A DNA stretch of 64,000 nucleotides from Sacculina carcini (lineage: Eukaryota > Arthropoda > Thecostraca > Sacculinidae): positions 6,854,440 to 6,918,439 of the forward strand of contig OU696577.1 in NCBI GenBank assembly GCA_916048095.2, read 5' to 3'. Below the pieces are notes generated by a model. It did no database searches. It was given only the letters and a program-made list of their open reading frames with translations, and was not told where the DNA came from. The position numbers were made by a program, and so were the translations under genes. This document shows positions 42,242-55,171 of the stretch, one piece after another. Every line of letters starts with the position of its first letter. Position 1 is the stretch's first letter.

Positions 42242-42712
42242 TGTATTGTGTGTTTAGCTTTGGTTATTTTCGTATCGATGCGCTGCGGTGTTTATTGTAT
42301 GTATGTATGTATATATGCCACACTTGCAGCGAGGTGTATGTAAATGCTTGCTTGCACGCGAGCCAGTGTATATCTGTGAATGCGTGGTGACAGAATGCAT
42401 GTGTGGTGGAGAGCGTGTGTGTGAGTTTGCAAGGGTCCTTGGTAATTAGACCGCTCGATGATGCAAGGTTTCATCTGTCAGCGTGTGCGGCTATGTTTGC
42501 GGCAGTGTGCAGTGAGGATTGGATGTGGAAGTGTGAGCCTTGCGGTGAAGTTGTGAGAGTGATTGTGTTTGCGCGTGTGAGGTGCGAGAGTGGTCGTGTG
42601 CGGTGTTAATTGCGAGTGTTTATGCGTGCGAGTGCTTTTATCGTTTTCATTCTCTTTATTTCTCTTTACGTTTCTTACTACTAGACGTTTCGTTACACAT
42701 GTGTTTCGCACA
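42242..42712 (+). repeat. 3' LTR of the older element
   Basis: It matches 30,731-31,203 and is preceded by the polypurine tract AAGGGGGATG. The right end is set by comparison and is uncertain by a few bases. Confidence 0.85.
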
Positions 42713-43200
42713 TGTATTGTATCGCTCAGCACTTTTCTGACATTTCTGATTCGAGCTGAAAGAAAAGCATAAGATGAATCGGAAAAATCCAGGAAACATT
42801 CACTGGTGGATCCAGAGGGGGCTCAGGGGCTGAAACCCCCCAAAATGTTTCCATCAACTCCTCATAAGTAAGAGGCTCACTAAAAGTGGTCAAGGAAAAC
42901 TATCTTTTTGTGGAGTTTGTTGATATACGCATTATCGCAAAACATATTCGTGCATAATTCGTTTGTATAATGTGTGTATATATAATTGAAAAATGTCTTA
43001 GCAACCAGCCAAAAATTGCACCCTGGATCCGCTATTGGAAACATTTTTGTGCACAAACCCCTCATGGATATTGGCTATATGACTCCCAGGACGGGACATT
43101 ATTTTGTCAACTCTACCATGTATGCTAGCATGTATGCTTTTACACGACTAAAAGATAATTTGCAAGTCATACGTTGAAATACTGTAAGAGGCGAACCCTT
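42713..43200. repeat. Duplicated block flanking the older LTR element, right copy
   Basis: It matches 29,889-30,395 and begins immediately at the end of the 3' LTR. Confidence 0.85.
42801..43037. mobile_element. hAT-type MITE, copy 2, 237 bp
   Basis: The termini are CACTGGTGGATCCAG and CTGGATCCGCTATTG. The 8-bp target duplication GAAACATT is exact (42,793-42,800 and 43,038-43,045). Confidence 0.9.
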
Positions 43201-43425
43201 CATAAAAGTGCATGCTTCCAGTCACCTGATCGGAGAAGATAATAATTTTCAAGTGATATTGCCTTCATTCAGCTCTCAGTTATTGGAGATTCAAGTAGCA
43301 AAAATAAAATAGTATAGTCAGGAATGAGACTCAGATATACCACTAGTTCAACGTCTTCAGCAGTTGTTGTGCCGCACGGGGCGGACCCTCCTTCCCCTTC
43401 TCTTGCGCTACGCCATTGGCTGGGC
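43065..43425. mobile_element. MITE related to 868-1228
   Basis: It shares with 868-1228 the GACTCAGATATA core and a CTACGCCATTG right end. The left end is damaged. Confidence 0.55.
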
Positions 43426-43429
43426 TTGG

Positions 43430-45400
43430 CCTGCGTCCCAGATAACCGTCAAAAAGTTATTATGGTTTTAATCTCGGTAGTGAGCTGTCTGTAGTCACGT
43501 GGCGGAGGGGGTTGACTATAATCCTAGGCGGCTGGGATATACAGGCGACCATTGAGAAACCCACATTTGCCCCTGCGGTTGGGGATAAGAATACTACCGA
43601 CGTACCTGCTTAGTGTCGTGTAAGAGGCGACTATAAGCGGACGCTCTGCTTCTTCCTTCCGTCTTCGTGCCATGTCCAAGCGGGGAGCGATTATCCAACA
43701 GGGTTGACATCCGCCTTATATCTCAGCAGCTCTATCCTGTCCTGTCCTCTCAACGAATTGAAAAAGTTGCCCACACGTGCAATATTTTCTGCGCATGCAA
43801 CAATGTGTGTGCAATACCGTGGTGTGTGTTTTCGTCACAAGCACTTGACATTGCCCACGAGTCATTACACGAGCTCAAGCTGTTGGTTCTGTTTTGATAC
43901 GATGATGTGGACTCCTGAAACCATGCTGCTCATATTCAGAGCTCGATACAAGAACTTCAAAAAGTATTGAAAATACTCGAGAAGTACCAAATCTGCGTGA
44001 AATAAAATTAAGCTTATTAATGCTTATTATAAATATTTAATATTATTATTAATATTATTAATTATTATTATTAGTAGTATTTATTATTATTATTATTTAT
44101 TATTAATAATATTATTTATTAGTATTAGTAATATTATGTTATTATTTTCATTATTTGAAGGACTTGTGTCTTATTTTTAATGATATTTATGATTCGATGT
44201 TTAAAAATTAAAATAAAATTATTAATTCAGGATTCCGGTAGTAACTCTGACATATTTCATAGATATAAAGGCAGTGATTCTCTCTTTTGAAATATTAACG
44301 ATTTTAACCGTTAATATATTTTTACATGAGGAACATTTCCAGTATGGGCAACATCACGGTGCATAGTTCAATGCAATCAAGCACAACGCACAAACGCCAC
44401 ACTGAAGCGTACGTTGTGTCTGTTGCTGCGTGTATGTCTGTGTGTGTATGTGTGTGCTTGTTTGTATGTTTGCATGTTCTGTTCGTCCTGTACTGCGTGT
44501 AAAAGTACTGACGTTGCAAAGAACTTGTGCATTGTGCCGCGTATTTCTTCGTGGTAAAATAAACACACAAAACTATCACTATCCGGCACAAAAATTGCAT
44601 TTAAAAACGACAAAAATATACGACGAATAAACGACCAATATTAGTGAAGATAATTTGATCTGGCTTGTGGCGTTTGGGTTGCCACGGAACAACACAAGTT
44701 GATAACGTGAGTGCTTTGGACCGACTGTATTTACAAGTACAGACATAACAGGACTGGATGATCGGACACACGTAGAAACAAGCTCACGCACACATACACA
44801 ATAACACGGACAAACATGACACACAGACATACAGACAAGCAGGCGTACACACAGCTGGTAGGGTCGCAGAGGTGGCGCGAGATTAAATTTCTGTCGCACC
44901 ACAGGTTTTTTGTTAAAATCCGTTAAAATCTTACTAATGACGCGTATGATATTACGATGTCTTGAATTTTATCAAAACTAGCCTTACAAATATGTACCTG
45001 AAATAACTTGAAGAGCCCATAATTATAAATAACTTCATAAATAAAACAAAAAAGCACATGAAATAACAATCACACGTAAACACACAAAACCGCATACAAC
45101 ATTGACTGTATTTGAAAACAAAATAAACACACACAGTACAGTTAGTTTGTTTTTGCACGACATGCCAGCAAATACGCCTGGCCAGGATTTGATGGAGAAA
45201 TTACTCTAGGTATTAATAAAACACACAACAATTTCCAATGTCAAAAGTGTGTCAAATTAAAATTAAACACCCCCAGTATTGACTGCAAACACTGTCTGAT
45301 GACATTCAATCACATAATCACAAAATAACACGCACAAAAACAGCTGAAACATCACGTGCATACACTGCACCGCCTCTTTCACTGTTCAGTCAACGCTTGT
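43430..45400. other. No gene seen; AT-rich simple sequence
   Basis: An ATT/TTA trinucleotide run occupies about 44,020-44,150. No protein motif was recognised on either strand before the EMC3 exon. Confidence 0.55.
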
Positions 45401-45416
45401 TGATTTTCCCGCTTTC

Positions 45417-45766
45417 CTAGCATCCCGCACCGCTCAGCGTGGACGCCATCAGCTGCGCCTCTGCGTGCTTCACCGCCCACTGATAGTCTGCCACTTCGAG
45501 CGCCTCCCATTCGGCCTTGAAAGCGGCACGTGCGTCGAACGGAGCAGCCGTGGTTGCCGTAGGTGCTGCCATCTGTTCGGCCATGAGGCGAGCCTGGTCG
45601 GCGGCGTTGTTTTCGCCCAGCACCAGGGCGTAGATGCTGCGCAGGCCGAACACGTTGAGGAAGTACCACGAGGCAGACGACACCCACGCCGCGTCCAGCG
45701 AGACTAGCTCAATACCTCGCTGGAGCATCGGCTTGAAGCGCAGTGTCAGCGGAAACGGCACCTTGG
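45417..45766 (-). CDS. EMC3: EMC3 (ER membrane protein complex subunit 3), last exon
   Basis: On the minus strand, after the acceptor GACGTGCAG, the frame encodes [20 protein letters not shown], then [31 protein letters not shown] and [18 protein letters not shown]. These are the conserved C-terminal blocks of EMC3, which forms part of the membrane insertase for tail-anchored and multipass proteins in the ER. The known family continues with a further 15 or so residues (GMFKKEL); here the protein ends after STLSGAGC at TAG 45,417. No other EMC3 exon was found upstream on this strand in the window. It is therefore either a gene with distant exons or a stranded exon. Confidence 0.85.
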
Positions 45767-46427
45767 CTGCACGTCAAACACGCACACACACACAAAGTCT
45801 TGAATACATGGAGAGACTGGGTAATCTGAAGTAGTCTACATTAAGGGGTTTTAATCGGGGATGATGGAGCCCCTATGGGGTGAAAATCTCGTTCGCATGA
45901 GGTGCGAATATAGCTGTGAACAGCAAGTATGTTTATAATAAATTTAACGTTTATACCTGTGTTTTGTATTGTGTTCCTGGAAAATACCTCTTTACTTTGT
46001 GGTGACTGAAAATTCATATGTAGGGTATCTGGCAGCATTGTGTGCGTCTTGTCTGTGTGAGTGCTTGTATGTTCACCTTTTCTTTCGTGTTTATCCTTTT
46101 CGTTTGTTTTGTATTATGAATGTCGTTTTTGTGTCTGGTATAGGGTAATATTTGTATAAATTCGGTTTTATAATTTTGAGCGATATTAATTGTTATTTTG
46201 TTTGCTTTTTACTGAGTATATCATGCGAGTTTCTTCCTTGTTATTTCTTGGTTCTTTTAATATTTATTTTATTGTGCCACGTCATATACGAGGTGAAAAC
46301 TTCTCTGTCGTCCTAATACATGCTCTTTATGTTCCGGACAGTGACTTTGAACGGTTGCACTAAACACGGCCTCTTCAACTTAATCCTCTTAAACAAAGCG
46401 CAAAGAGATATATCTAAATCTGTCTTT

Positions 46428-46886
46428 CTAATGAAGGAATAAGTTCGCAAAACACCAATCATACAGGAAGGCGCGATAACTGACTGATGTTATAAAAAGG
46501 GTGCACACACACAGAATTGACAACACTTTGAATGATACGGCGGCTTCAATGGTTCCAAGAACAGCATATCTCATCGGCCGACTCATAACTGTATCGAACA
46601 CAATCTGTAGTGCACGCTCCTCGCTGGTGAATATTCTGACCGCGCCGCGACGAAGTTTCCAGAAAGGGTCAAAATATCGCTCAAGCTGCATAATATTAGT
46701 AAGATGTTTTTGTAAGTGTTCGAAATGCGTCTGACTGTGTTTTTCCAGTCGTCCGAAAATAATCCAAATCTTCTGCTCCAACGGGTGTCCACAGATGAAC
46801 TGTTTGTCGGCAACAAACTTGACCGCATGATGTTCCAATGGCAGGATCCGCTTGGCCGTATCACCGTTTGTATTCACCTGACTCAT
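46428..46886 (-). CDS. Unrecognised 152-codon ORF
   Basis: It runs from ATG 46,886 to TAG and is free of simple repeats. It contains Trp-, Phe- and Arg-rich segments (FDPFWKLRRGAVRIFTSEER; MSRPMRYAVLGTIEAAV) and a hydrophobic end, VLSILCVCTLFITSV. I do not recognise the family. The composition looks protein-like rather than random, and it may be one exon of a larger gene, but no splice evidence was established. Confidence 0.35.
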   Translation of the reverse strand: MSQVNTNGDTAKRILPLEHHAVKFVADKQFICGHPLEQKIWIIFGRLEKHSQTHFEHLQKHLTNIMQLERYFDPFWKLRRGAVRIFTSEERALQIVFDTVMSRPMRYAVLGTIEAAVSFKVLSILCVCTLFITSVSYRAFLYDWCFANLFLH

Positions 46887-47026
46887 ACTGACAATTCCGC
46901 GTTAAACACTACACAACCTCACCCTCAAGCGTCTCGAGCTCAACTGCGTATCACGGCTGATATCAGATACTAATTGCACTGCATATCGGAGCATGCGTCA
47001 TAATTATCGCCAACATCACTCCGTGT

Positions 47027-47350
47027 TTGATAATTGCGCTCTTACAGTCAATGTTTATCTTTCTTTGTATAAACACCATGAGCTGTGTTTCTCCTGCTAC
47101 ACTAGTGCCTAATTATAACTATCGCTATGTTGGTGGTAGTTCGTCAGATAGCAAACACATCATCAGCGAATCGTACAAGGAGTACACATCGTTTGACGTG
47201 TGTCTTTCGGACGCTCTACAGGAAGGTGTTTCTGTGCCTGATACATGGTCGGCTGACCTGGAAATTGTATATCAGACACACGACAAGATTTACATAATCA
47301 AAATTGATAGACAAATCAACAAACATTTGTGTTCACGATGTGTTCGTTGA
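47027..47350 (+). CDS. Unrecognised 107-codon ORF with signal-like start
   Basis: The first 20 residues are hydrophobic (IIALLQSMFIFLCINT), like a signal peptide. The rest (NYNYRYVGGSSSDSKHIISE and so on) matches nothing I know. It may be chance. Confidence 0.2.
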   Translation: MIIALLQSMFIFLCINTMSCVSPATLVPNYNYRYVGGSSSDSKHIISESYKEYTSFDVCLSDALQEGVSVPDTWSADLEIVYQTHDKIYIIKIDRQINKHLCSRCVR

Positions 47351-47671
47351 ATCGTGTCGTCAATATGATTCTACATGATTTCCACTTGTATATTTGCCAT
47401 AGTTGTGTATGAAGTGAAAATACGCAAAAATAATTTCGTTGCAAGCATTTTGTGTGTCAATTTGGTCTTCGCAACCTAGTGTTTTAAAATCCTATTTAGT
47501 CAATGTTTGACATAAGCCAGATACTTTTTATAAACATAGCTAGTGAATCACATGCAGCCATTTCGGCAAAAATATGTTGCGAGCTAGAATAAACCACCCG
47601 AGATGTTGCCACAAAGCCAGTCAGAGCACGAGTAGCATGCATTGACCCGTATGTCAATTGGTGACCTAGGG

Positions 47672-50600
47672 CCATAAAAATGAGCCATCGCTTCGTTTGC
47701 GTTTGAAGCCCCTGATCATTGAACCAGCGAACCATGAGCCAGCGCAATTATGTCACCTCATATTCAAGCATACATACACAGACAGACAGATAATTTCTTC
47801 TTTATGTATATATATAGCATTAAAACCCGCCCGTTGTGCGGAGCAATTCATAACATGAAATTCATATTCAATTCATAAAAAATATGGAAAAATAAAAATG
47901 AAATAGGGTACACTCATAAAAATATTAATAAATTGAAAATTATAAGTTTAATTATTTTTATTTCGACACAATATTTCCCCTCAGTCCGCCTGAGTCATTT
48001 TTAAACCCGCCCGTCGTGCTGAATAATTCAGAACTCGAACACGATCCGTTCTGCATCTTGAAGTCAAATCCATTGGTTTTGTGTATGGATTAATTCTACA
48101 GGGTAAATTGAACGTTCTATTGTCTATAGTTGCTGCCCGCGGAACATTTTTATTTATAAAAAAAAACCTTTTTTAAATGAACCATTTGAAAAAATGATCT
48201 AAAAACACTTTTTTAAACCCACCCGTCGTGCGGAACAATTCATACAATAAAATTCATATCAAATCCATAAAATATAATGAATACAAATTGAAAAGCAAAA
48301 AATGTAACCTATAAATATCTTAACCAATAGAAAAGTCTAAATGTGAATATTTTTGTTCTTATTTTGACAAATATTATCCCTCAACCCGCCTGATATATAA
48401 ATCTGCCCGTCGTGTGGTATAATTCAGAACACAAACACGAAACAAACAATGAAAGATGATGAAATCTTTTCATCAGACTGTTTCCAAACTATATTTATTA
48501 CTTAACATCATTCCCCAATATCATTTGCTTAAGTACTATTTCACTTTTACCGCTATAATATTTATTGTTAAAATTTATATATTTTCCGCTATCATTAAAA
48601 CCCAATATAACCTGAGTCAAACCTACCCAACCCAACCCAACCATTCAATCTTGACCGCTCTCAGCCTAGTCTGAGGTGATTTAACTTATTAGTTTGTGAT
48701 CACAAAATATACTGATGCGATCATAATTTGTAATCAGAAGACTGAGATTATCTACCCCAGGGGTCCCAAACACGCGGCCCACCAATACTTTTCTCTCAAC
48801 CCGCCAATATAGTATCGGGACCAAACTGTAAGGTAGCTAAATTCACATTTGTTGCATAATGCGATATAATTTTACACCATTATCATATTATCTCATAATT
48901 CCCGGTTAATGCTTCCACTAATGCATCATATTCATACAGTTGTTATTTTTTGGATTACATCGATAATGCAGCCCTTGATATTACAGCCGATATTATATTA
49001 TGCAATCTATATTCTGCTACGTATTATTCCTAATACATATATCATCAGATCGCAAAATATATTTAAAGGTTCACATCATTCTCCAAAATCATTTGCTTAA
49101 GAGCTATTCTACTTTTATCGCTAGAATATTTACTGCTAGCAAAATATCATATACCTCGCTATCATTTAAACCCACTCTTTATAGATACATTTAATTCGCC
49201 CGTCGTGCGGAACAGTTCATAAAATATAATTAATATTCAATTCATAAAAAAATTAGTGCAAATTGAAAAAGAAAAACAAACCCACAGGAAAGTTATAGCT
49301 AATCTAAAAGTCTAAATGTGAAATTTATGTTTCAATTTAGAAAACATGTTTTTCCACAACACTATCAAAACAATGCAACCTTCTGTCATCTCTATAATTC
49401 CAGGTTAATGCTTCCGCTAAAACAGCATAAGTTGGCATTACATGATATTGCAACCCATATCCTTATGCAACTTATGCTTATGCAACTTGAAATTAAACCA
49501 ATTAAATTACACAGTTAAATTCAGTAGTTTACTTTGTTCCCAATAGCATTTTACCCGCCCGTCGTGCGGAACGTTATTGAGGACAATAAAGCCTTTATAT
49601 TCAGTAGAGTGTAGCATTAATTAAACTGTACGCAATAAAACCACACCATCCATGCTTGGAGATAATATGATGCATTCTTAATTGTGATTGGGCTTCAGTG
49701 AAATTTAATCGGTGTATATTCCTGTGTAATCGCAAGTGCGCATAATAGCTGTCAAATTGGCAATATGTCCTTTTGACTTTACACCGCCGTAACTTCCTTC
49801 AGATACCCTTTGGAAAATTACAAATTATACCGTATTGTAGAAGAAAAGGTTTCTAGAACGATGGTATAATTTATTTTTATGTGTAACAAATAGTTACTGA
49901 GAAATAGTAGAAAAATGAATTAATTTTAGTCGCCCGGTGTTCAAGTGTAATTTTGGATGTATTTGAGAATTTTGCCAATTTTACACGTTTTTTGTATCAT
50001 TTGTGGGTATAAATTATAGCTTTTCTTGTAGAACACAAAATTCTCTACACAGTAGTATATTCCTGTGTAATCGCAAGTGCGCATAATAGCTGTCAAATTG
50101 GCAATATGTCATTTTGACTTTACACCGGCGTAACTTCCTTCAGATACACTTTGGAAAATTAATAATTATACCGTACTGTAGGAAACAAAATTTCTAGCAC
50201 GATGGTATAATTAATTTTAATGTATGACAAATAGTTCCTGAGAAATGGGTATAAAAATGAATAAATTGTAGTCACCCGGTGTTCAAGTGTAATTTTGGAT
50301 GTATTTGAGAATTTTGCCAATTTTACACGTTTTTTGTATCATTTGTGGGTATAAATTACACCTTTTCTTGTAGAACACAAAATTCTCTACACAGTAGTAT
50401 ATTCCTGTGTAATCGCAAGTGCGCATAATAGCTGTCAAATTGGCAATATGTCCTTTTGACTTTACACCGGCGTAACTTCCTTCAGATACACTTTGGAAAA
50501 TTAATAATTATACCGTACTGTAGGAAACAAAATTTCTAGCACGATGGTATAATTAATTTTAATGTATGACAAATAGTTCCTGAGAAATGGGTATAAAAAT

Positions 50601-51731
50601 GAATAAATTGTAGTCACCCGGTGTTCAAGTGTAATTTTGGATGTATTTGAGAATTTTGCCAATTTTAAACGTTTTTTGTATCATTTGTGGGTATAAATTA
50701 CACCTTTTCTTGTAGAACACGAAATTCTCTACACAGTAGTATATTCCTGTGTAATCGCAAGTGCGCATAATAGCTGTCAAATTGGCAATATGTCCTTTTG
50801 ACTTTACACCGCCGTCACTTCCTTCAGATACACTTTGGAAAATTAAGAATTATACCGCATTTAAAAAAATACAATTTCCAGCACGATGATAAAATTTATT
50901 TTAATGTGTGACAAATAGTTCCTGAGAAATAGGTAGAAAAATGAATTAATTTAGGCGCCCGGTGATCAAGTATAATTTTGGATGTATTTGACAATTTTGC
51001 CAATTTTACACATTTTTTGTATCATTTGTGGGTATAAATTATAACTTTTCTTGTAGAACACAAAATTATCTACACAATAGTATAATTTTTATAGCTGTAC
51101 CATTGCTGGTTTATGAGGAATAGATAGGGGAATATTTACCAAAACATTCACGGTTTCCAGTGCTAATTTTGCATTTTTGACTTTGTCATTTTGACTTCAC
51201 ACCGCCGTAACTTTTTTTTAATACACTTTGGAAAATTAAAAATTATACCGTGTTGTAGCAAACAAAATTCCCAGCATGATGGTATTATTTATTTAGTTGT
51301 GTGATAATTAGTTTTTGATACATAGAGAAAAAAGTATAGAAAATCGGACGCGTGGAGTATAAATATAATTTTGAATATAGATTGAAATTTTGTCATGTTT
51401 ACATCTTTTATGTTCTATTTTTGGATATGAATTATAACCTATCTTGTAGAACAGAAAATTTTCTACACAGTGGTATAATCTGTTTGGCTGTACCATTTCT
51501 GGTTTATGAGGAGTAAATGGCAGAGGATTGACCACAATTTTCGCATTTTTCAGGGTTCATTTTGTCTTTTCACCGCTATAACTTTTTTCGATTTCATTTT
51601 TGAAATTTAAAATTTAATCTAAAGTGTAGACAAGAAAATTTCCAACGTGATGGTATAAATTGTTAGCAGGTAGGCTGAGTGGTGGCCGAATAATAGCTGA
51701 TAGAAAATGGACCAAGGATGGTGAACACACA

Positions 51732-51790
<59 letters not shown>

Positions 51791-51810
51791 GATCTCTCTT
51801 ATATATATAG

Positions 51811-51815
<5 letters not shown>
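47672..51815 (+). mobile_element. Large noncoding repeat element, right copy
   Basis: It matches 7,240-11,430 in the same orientation, with the same CCCGCCCGTCGTGCGGAA modules. Several modules are deleted (for example the 9.4-9.8 kb part), and the 342-bp tandem part is expanded. Confidence 0.8.
49720..51080. repeat. 342-bp satellite-like tandem repeat, about 4 units
   Basis: The word CCTGTGTAATCGCAAGTGCG starts at 49,721, 50,062, 50,404 and 50,746, spacings of 341, 342 and 342 bp. The left copy has it once (10,405). Confidence 0.95.
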
Positions 51816-51847
<32 letters not shown>

Positions 51848-51850
51848 CGT
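51727..51850. repeat. (CA)n, (AT)n and (TG)n microsatellites
   Basis: A pure CA run (about 51,732-51,786) is followed by TATATA and then TG. This composite sits exactly where the right copy lacks the 4.3 kb of receptor exons. Confidence 0.95.
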
Positions 51851-52072
51851 GTGTGTATATTTGCAGCTTTCTCTGACATGCAAGCAGTGGCGACATCCTG
51901 CATAACAGTCAGCAGTCGCTGTCAATGTGTCATGATGTCCCTGTATCATGATGTTCCTGTGTCATGATGACCCTGTGTCATGATGCCAATGTAATGCCAC
52001 TATGCAATGATCAAGCCAATTACACAATTACACAAGCAATATTTGCTTTGTTTTATTAGTAAAAGGAAATTT

Positions 52073-52452
52073 GGACTCTGTGGTGTAGTGGTAGCACACC
52101 CGCCTTACAAGCGTGAGGTCCGCGATTCCACGCCCGGCGGAAGAGAATTTCATTGGGCGAGTTCTATAATCAAACAGTCCCACCAGTCCACCCAGTAGTA
52201 AATAGATACCAGATGTCAATAATGTGTTGTGCCATGCATTCTGGGGAGGTAGCCCTCTCTAATACCTCTTTTGTCCTTGTGGCGCTATAGCGTGGAGAAA
52301 GTCGGTTCTGCGGTGGCAGAGAACCTCAAGGGCAGATAACTGCAACACCTGTGTGTTCATAAGCTTCGGCTCCTTCCCGTGTAACAGCTGTCACTTGAGG
52401 CCCTGAGCCTTTTTAAATATATGAGTTTAGCTCTGCCTATTCGATATGATAA
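52073..52452 (+). mobile_element. tRNA-Val-derived SINE, right copy
   Basis: Same element as 16,241-16,623. The anticodon loop reads CTTACAA, placing TAC (Val). The A-box-like GTGGTGTAGTGGTAGC is closer to a real tRNA than in the left copy. Confidence 0.75.
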
Positions 52453-55171
52453 CCTGACGCCCAGAGCTTAGGCCGTGAGGTCAGTTACGGCCGTGAGGTA
52501 GTGCGAGAGAAAAATGTTTACGCACCATAAGTGTCTCAGATTAAACTGAAAAAGAACTAATTATAGTATTAGCATTAGTAAAACTAATAATAAAAATAAA
52601 TAAGAATATAAATGATATTAACAATAATTAGAATAATAACGTCAAAAACAGTAAAGTGAGCGTAATACATACATATTAATTTTTCATACACAAATAAAAC
52701 ACACAAAGGGGCAACAAGGTAATGAGACTAAACTATTTTTGGAGAAGAATAACCATGCTAATCAACTGCTTATGTATTTATTAGTTTTATGCACGAAATT
52801 GCATGCTGATTGTGCGATTGAAACTAATGGTGACCGAGCTGTGTCTGCAGCAGTATGACCCACTCAAGGTCACCGGCCAGCGCCAGAAACCAATAAGCGC
52901 GCGCTTGTATGCACACACTTATATATAGGATAATTCGGAGTTTGACAGGCGCACTGATAGCATGTGCCTCTTTCGCCCCGGTTAGTTGCAATACCTCGCT
53001 GAATCCATTGCGTACTGAGATGGTATGTTTCTCCATCCGTGTGTACTGTGTTCCAGCGGGGATATTGCGAGGCTATTCGAAGTGTTTATTCGAATGTTTG
53101 TCTGAACACTGATGTGAAGTCAAAATAAATATAGGAGAAACAGAATTAGCCAAAATATATTTAATGAAAAATTACACGAAATTAATCGAAATTATGAGAA
53201 ATTGTGCGCATTTCACGCGAAACTGACCGTCTGGCTAAATTTCTCCCATATAGCAGATATACTTTCTCACGTACCGTAGATCTCGTTTATACCTATACCT
53301 CCATATCTATACCACTACACCTGACACCTATATCACCTATGTCAGGCCTGGAACACTAGGCTTCTAACAGTGTCGCTGATGAGCATTCAGCCGCTAGCGA
53401 GCAGTTCCAGTGGCTGTGACAGCAGGAGTGTCGTGAACCAGTGGCGTAGTGTACCTAGTGACGAAGGGCAGCTCCTAGACTCAAGCTTGAGGGCACCAGA
53501 AGACAATTCACATTCCGAGTGACATATACCTTCAATGACTCGACTGAATATCACTTCTGGCTTCTGGCTTACCTTTTATTCTCATAGACCTATTTTATAC
53601 TGCTTATGCTTTCTTTTGTATTTCAATGCTTCAATACATATAAATGTGAGACTATCATGTGCACGGTTCATGGCTCTCCCATATAGTTGCTCGTGGTTTT
53701 GCCATATTATTCTGTAATTAATGTAGTACGCATGAATGAAAAACCGACTCGATGTGACGGATTTCATGTTCAAATAAATGAAATAAATATACGAGTTGGG
53801 TATGACACCCGGTCACTCACTAACACTAAATGCAGCGCACTGGAACTACAGTCTGGGCCCTGTCTGACGACCTGAAATCGACTACCCTACACTGCGACGC
53901 TCGGTATAAAATCTTCCGTCTAATTATGAGACCTCCGAGCTGAGTGTGCATCGCTAAGTGACACTAGCCAGATCCGACGGTTTAATAATCCACGCCTGAT
54001 GCCGCGGAATCAAAAGTATTCAAACCCATCTCTATGCGACTTATAATCCATGCAGTAAATTCTCTCAAGTCTATATCCCCAATGTAAGTGGAGAACGAAA
54101 ATTATTTGCTCAGGGCCGGCTCAAGCATAGACAAACTAGGCGGCCGCCTAGGACCTCCGATTAGTGGAAGCCTCGCAGTGGACTCGTAAAGGATCAGTCA
54201 ACGAATTGAGTATTTGCTGAAGATATATTGTACAGGGACAAACACAACCTATAATGTAACGCAGAACTGGACTGTAGTGACTTGTGTCTAGTGTCTTGTG
54301 TCATGTGCGTTTTAATTGAGCGATGTATTACGATTGTAAAGATGGCGCGCCAATTCAATTGTGTTGTGACGTGTATCGTACGATTGTGAATTGGACCAAT
54401 CAGAGGAAGGCACGCATGTCAGCAAGGTACAATCGGGGTCAGGCTATAGAGTCAAATCAGTCTAGGTGTAGGTCTCGTTCAGTCAACTTGTCTGTATGTC
54501 TTCAATATACGTGTGAGTCAAGCCACATCTCAAATTCGCTCGCCGTCGCTCCGACACTACATGGACCAACACACATTGGCTACCAGAACACAAGTGAAAC
54601 GAAAAACGAAGCTAAATTGTTACAAGTGCAAACACCAGCACGAACACAACAACAATATACACGTGCACACACGCACCAAGTGACCTGCGGGCATTTGTCA
54701 CTGATCTAGTCACACACAAGCATAAACACCTACATGACATCGACACGCACACACACATACACCCACATATGGTAATACACAAATAAACGCAAGCAAACGC
54801 ACAGTGCTGATACACATATATAACACGCATAATATAATTGACATACAGACTCACGGGAAGAATAATATACATTGTGCTAATCATGAAATATTGGACATAG
54901 GCAACGTCTTGTCTCTGGATCATTCAGAATTTGTCTGAGACTTTGCTGTCATCGAAGCAAGAAACTTTTTCGTATTTTTGGTATTCAGCTTTTGTTTTTC
55001 AATCCATCTGGTGCCACTTCGCTAAACAATACCTTTCTTTGCTACACAATACCGTGTGGGATCATACTTTCATGGATGACCGACAATCGTTTCATTCCGT
55101 GTCTCCCTCGCTCAGCAGCGATATCATGTTTTTGTTCGCTTGATATTTCACCGCTTGCTATAGAGGAATTG

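Larger units (their letters stand above)
30731..42712 (+). mobile_element. Older gypsy-like LTR retrotransposon with nested insertions
   Basis: The LTRs at 30,731-31,203 (473 bp) and 42,242-42,712 (471 bp) begin TGTATTGTGTG and end ACA. They differ at many positions, most strongly in the last 60 bp. Possible target duplicates TCTAT and TGTAT are imperfect. A polypurine tract, AAGGGGGATG, precedes the 3' LTR. The coding order gag, protease, RT, RNase H, integrase and the 13-base leader before the gag ATG match the young element at 16.7 kb, so the two belong to one lineage. A hAT element splits protease from RT. Confidence 0.92.

Noticed and set aside
30726-42717. Clean target-site duplication for the older LTR element
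   Set aside because: TCTAT and TGTAT differ at one base, and the right LTR end is uncertain by a few bases, so I do not claim it.
46428-46886. Additional EMC3 exons upstream of the terminal exon
   Set aside because: The sequence has none of the N-terminal EMC3 blocks (for example the MTDPTMLTDMMKG region), so I list it only as an unrecognised ORF.
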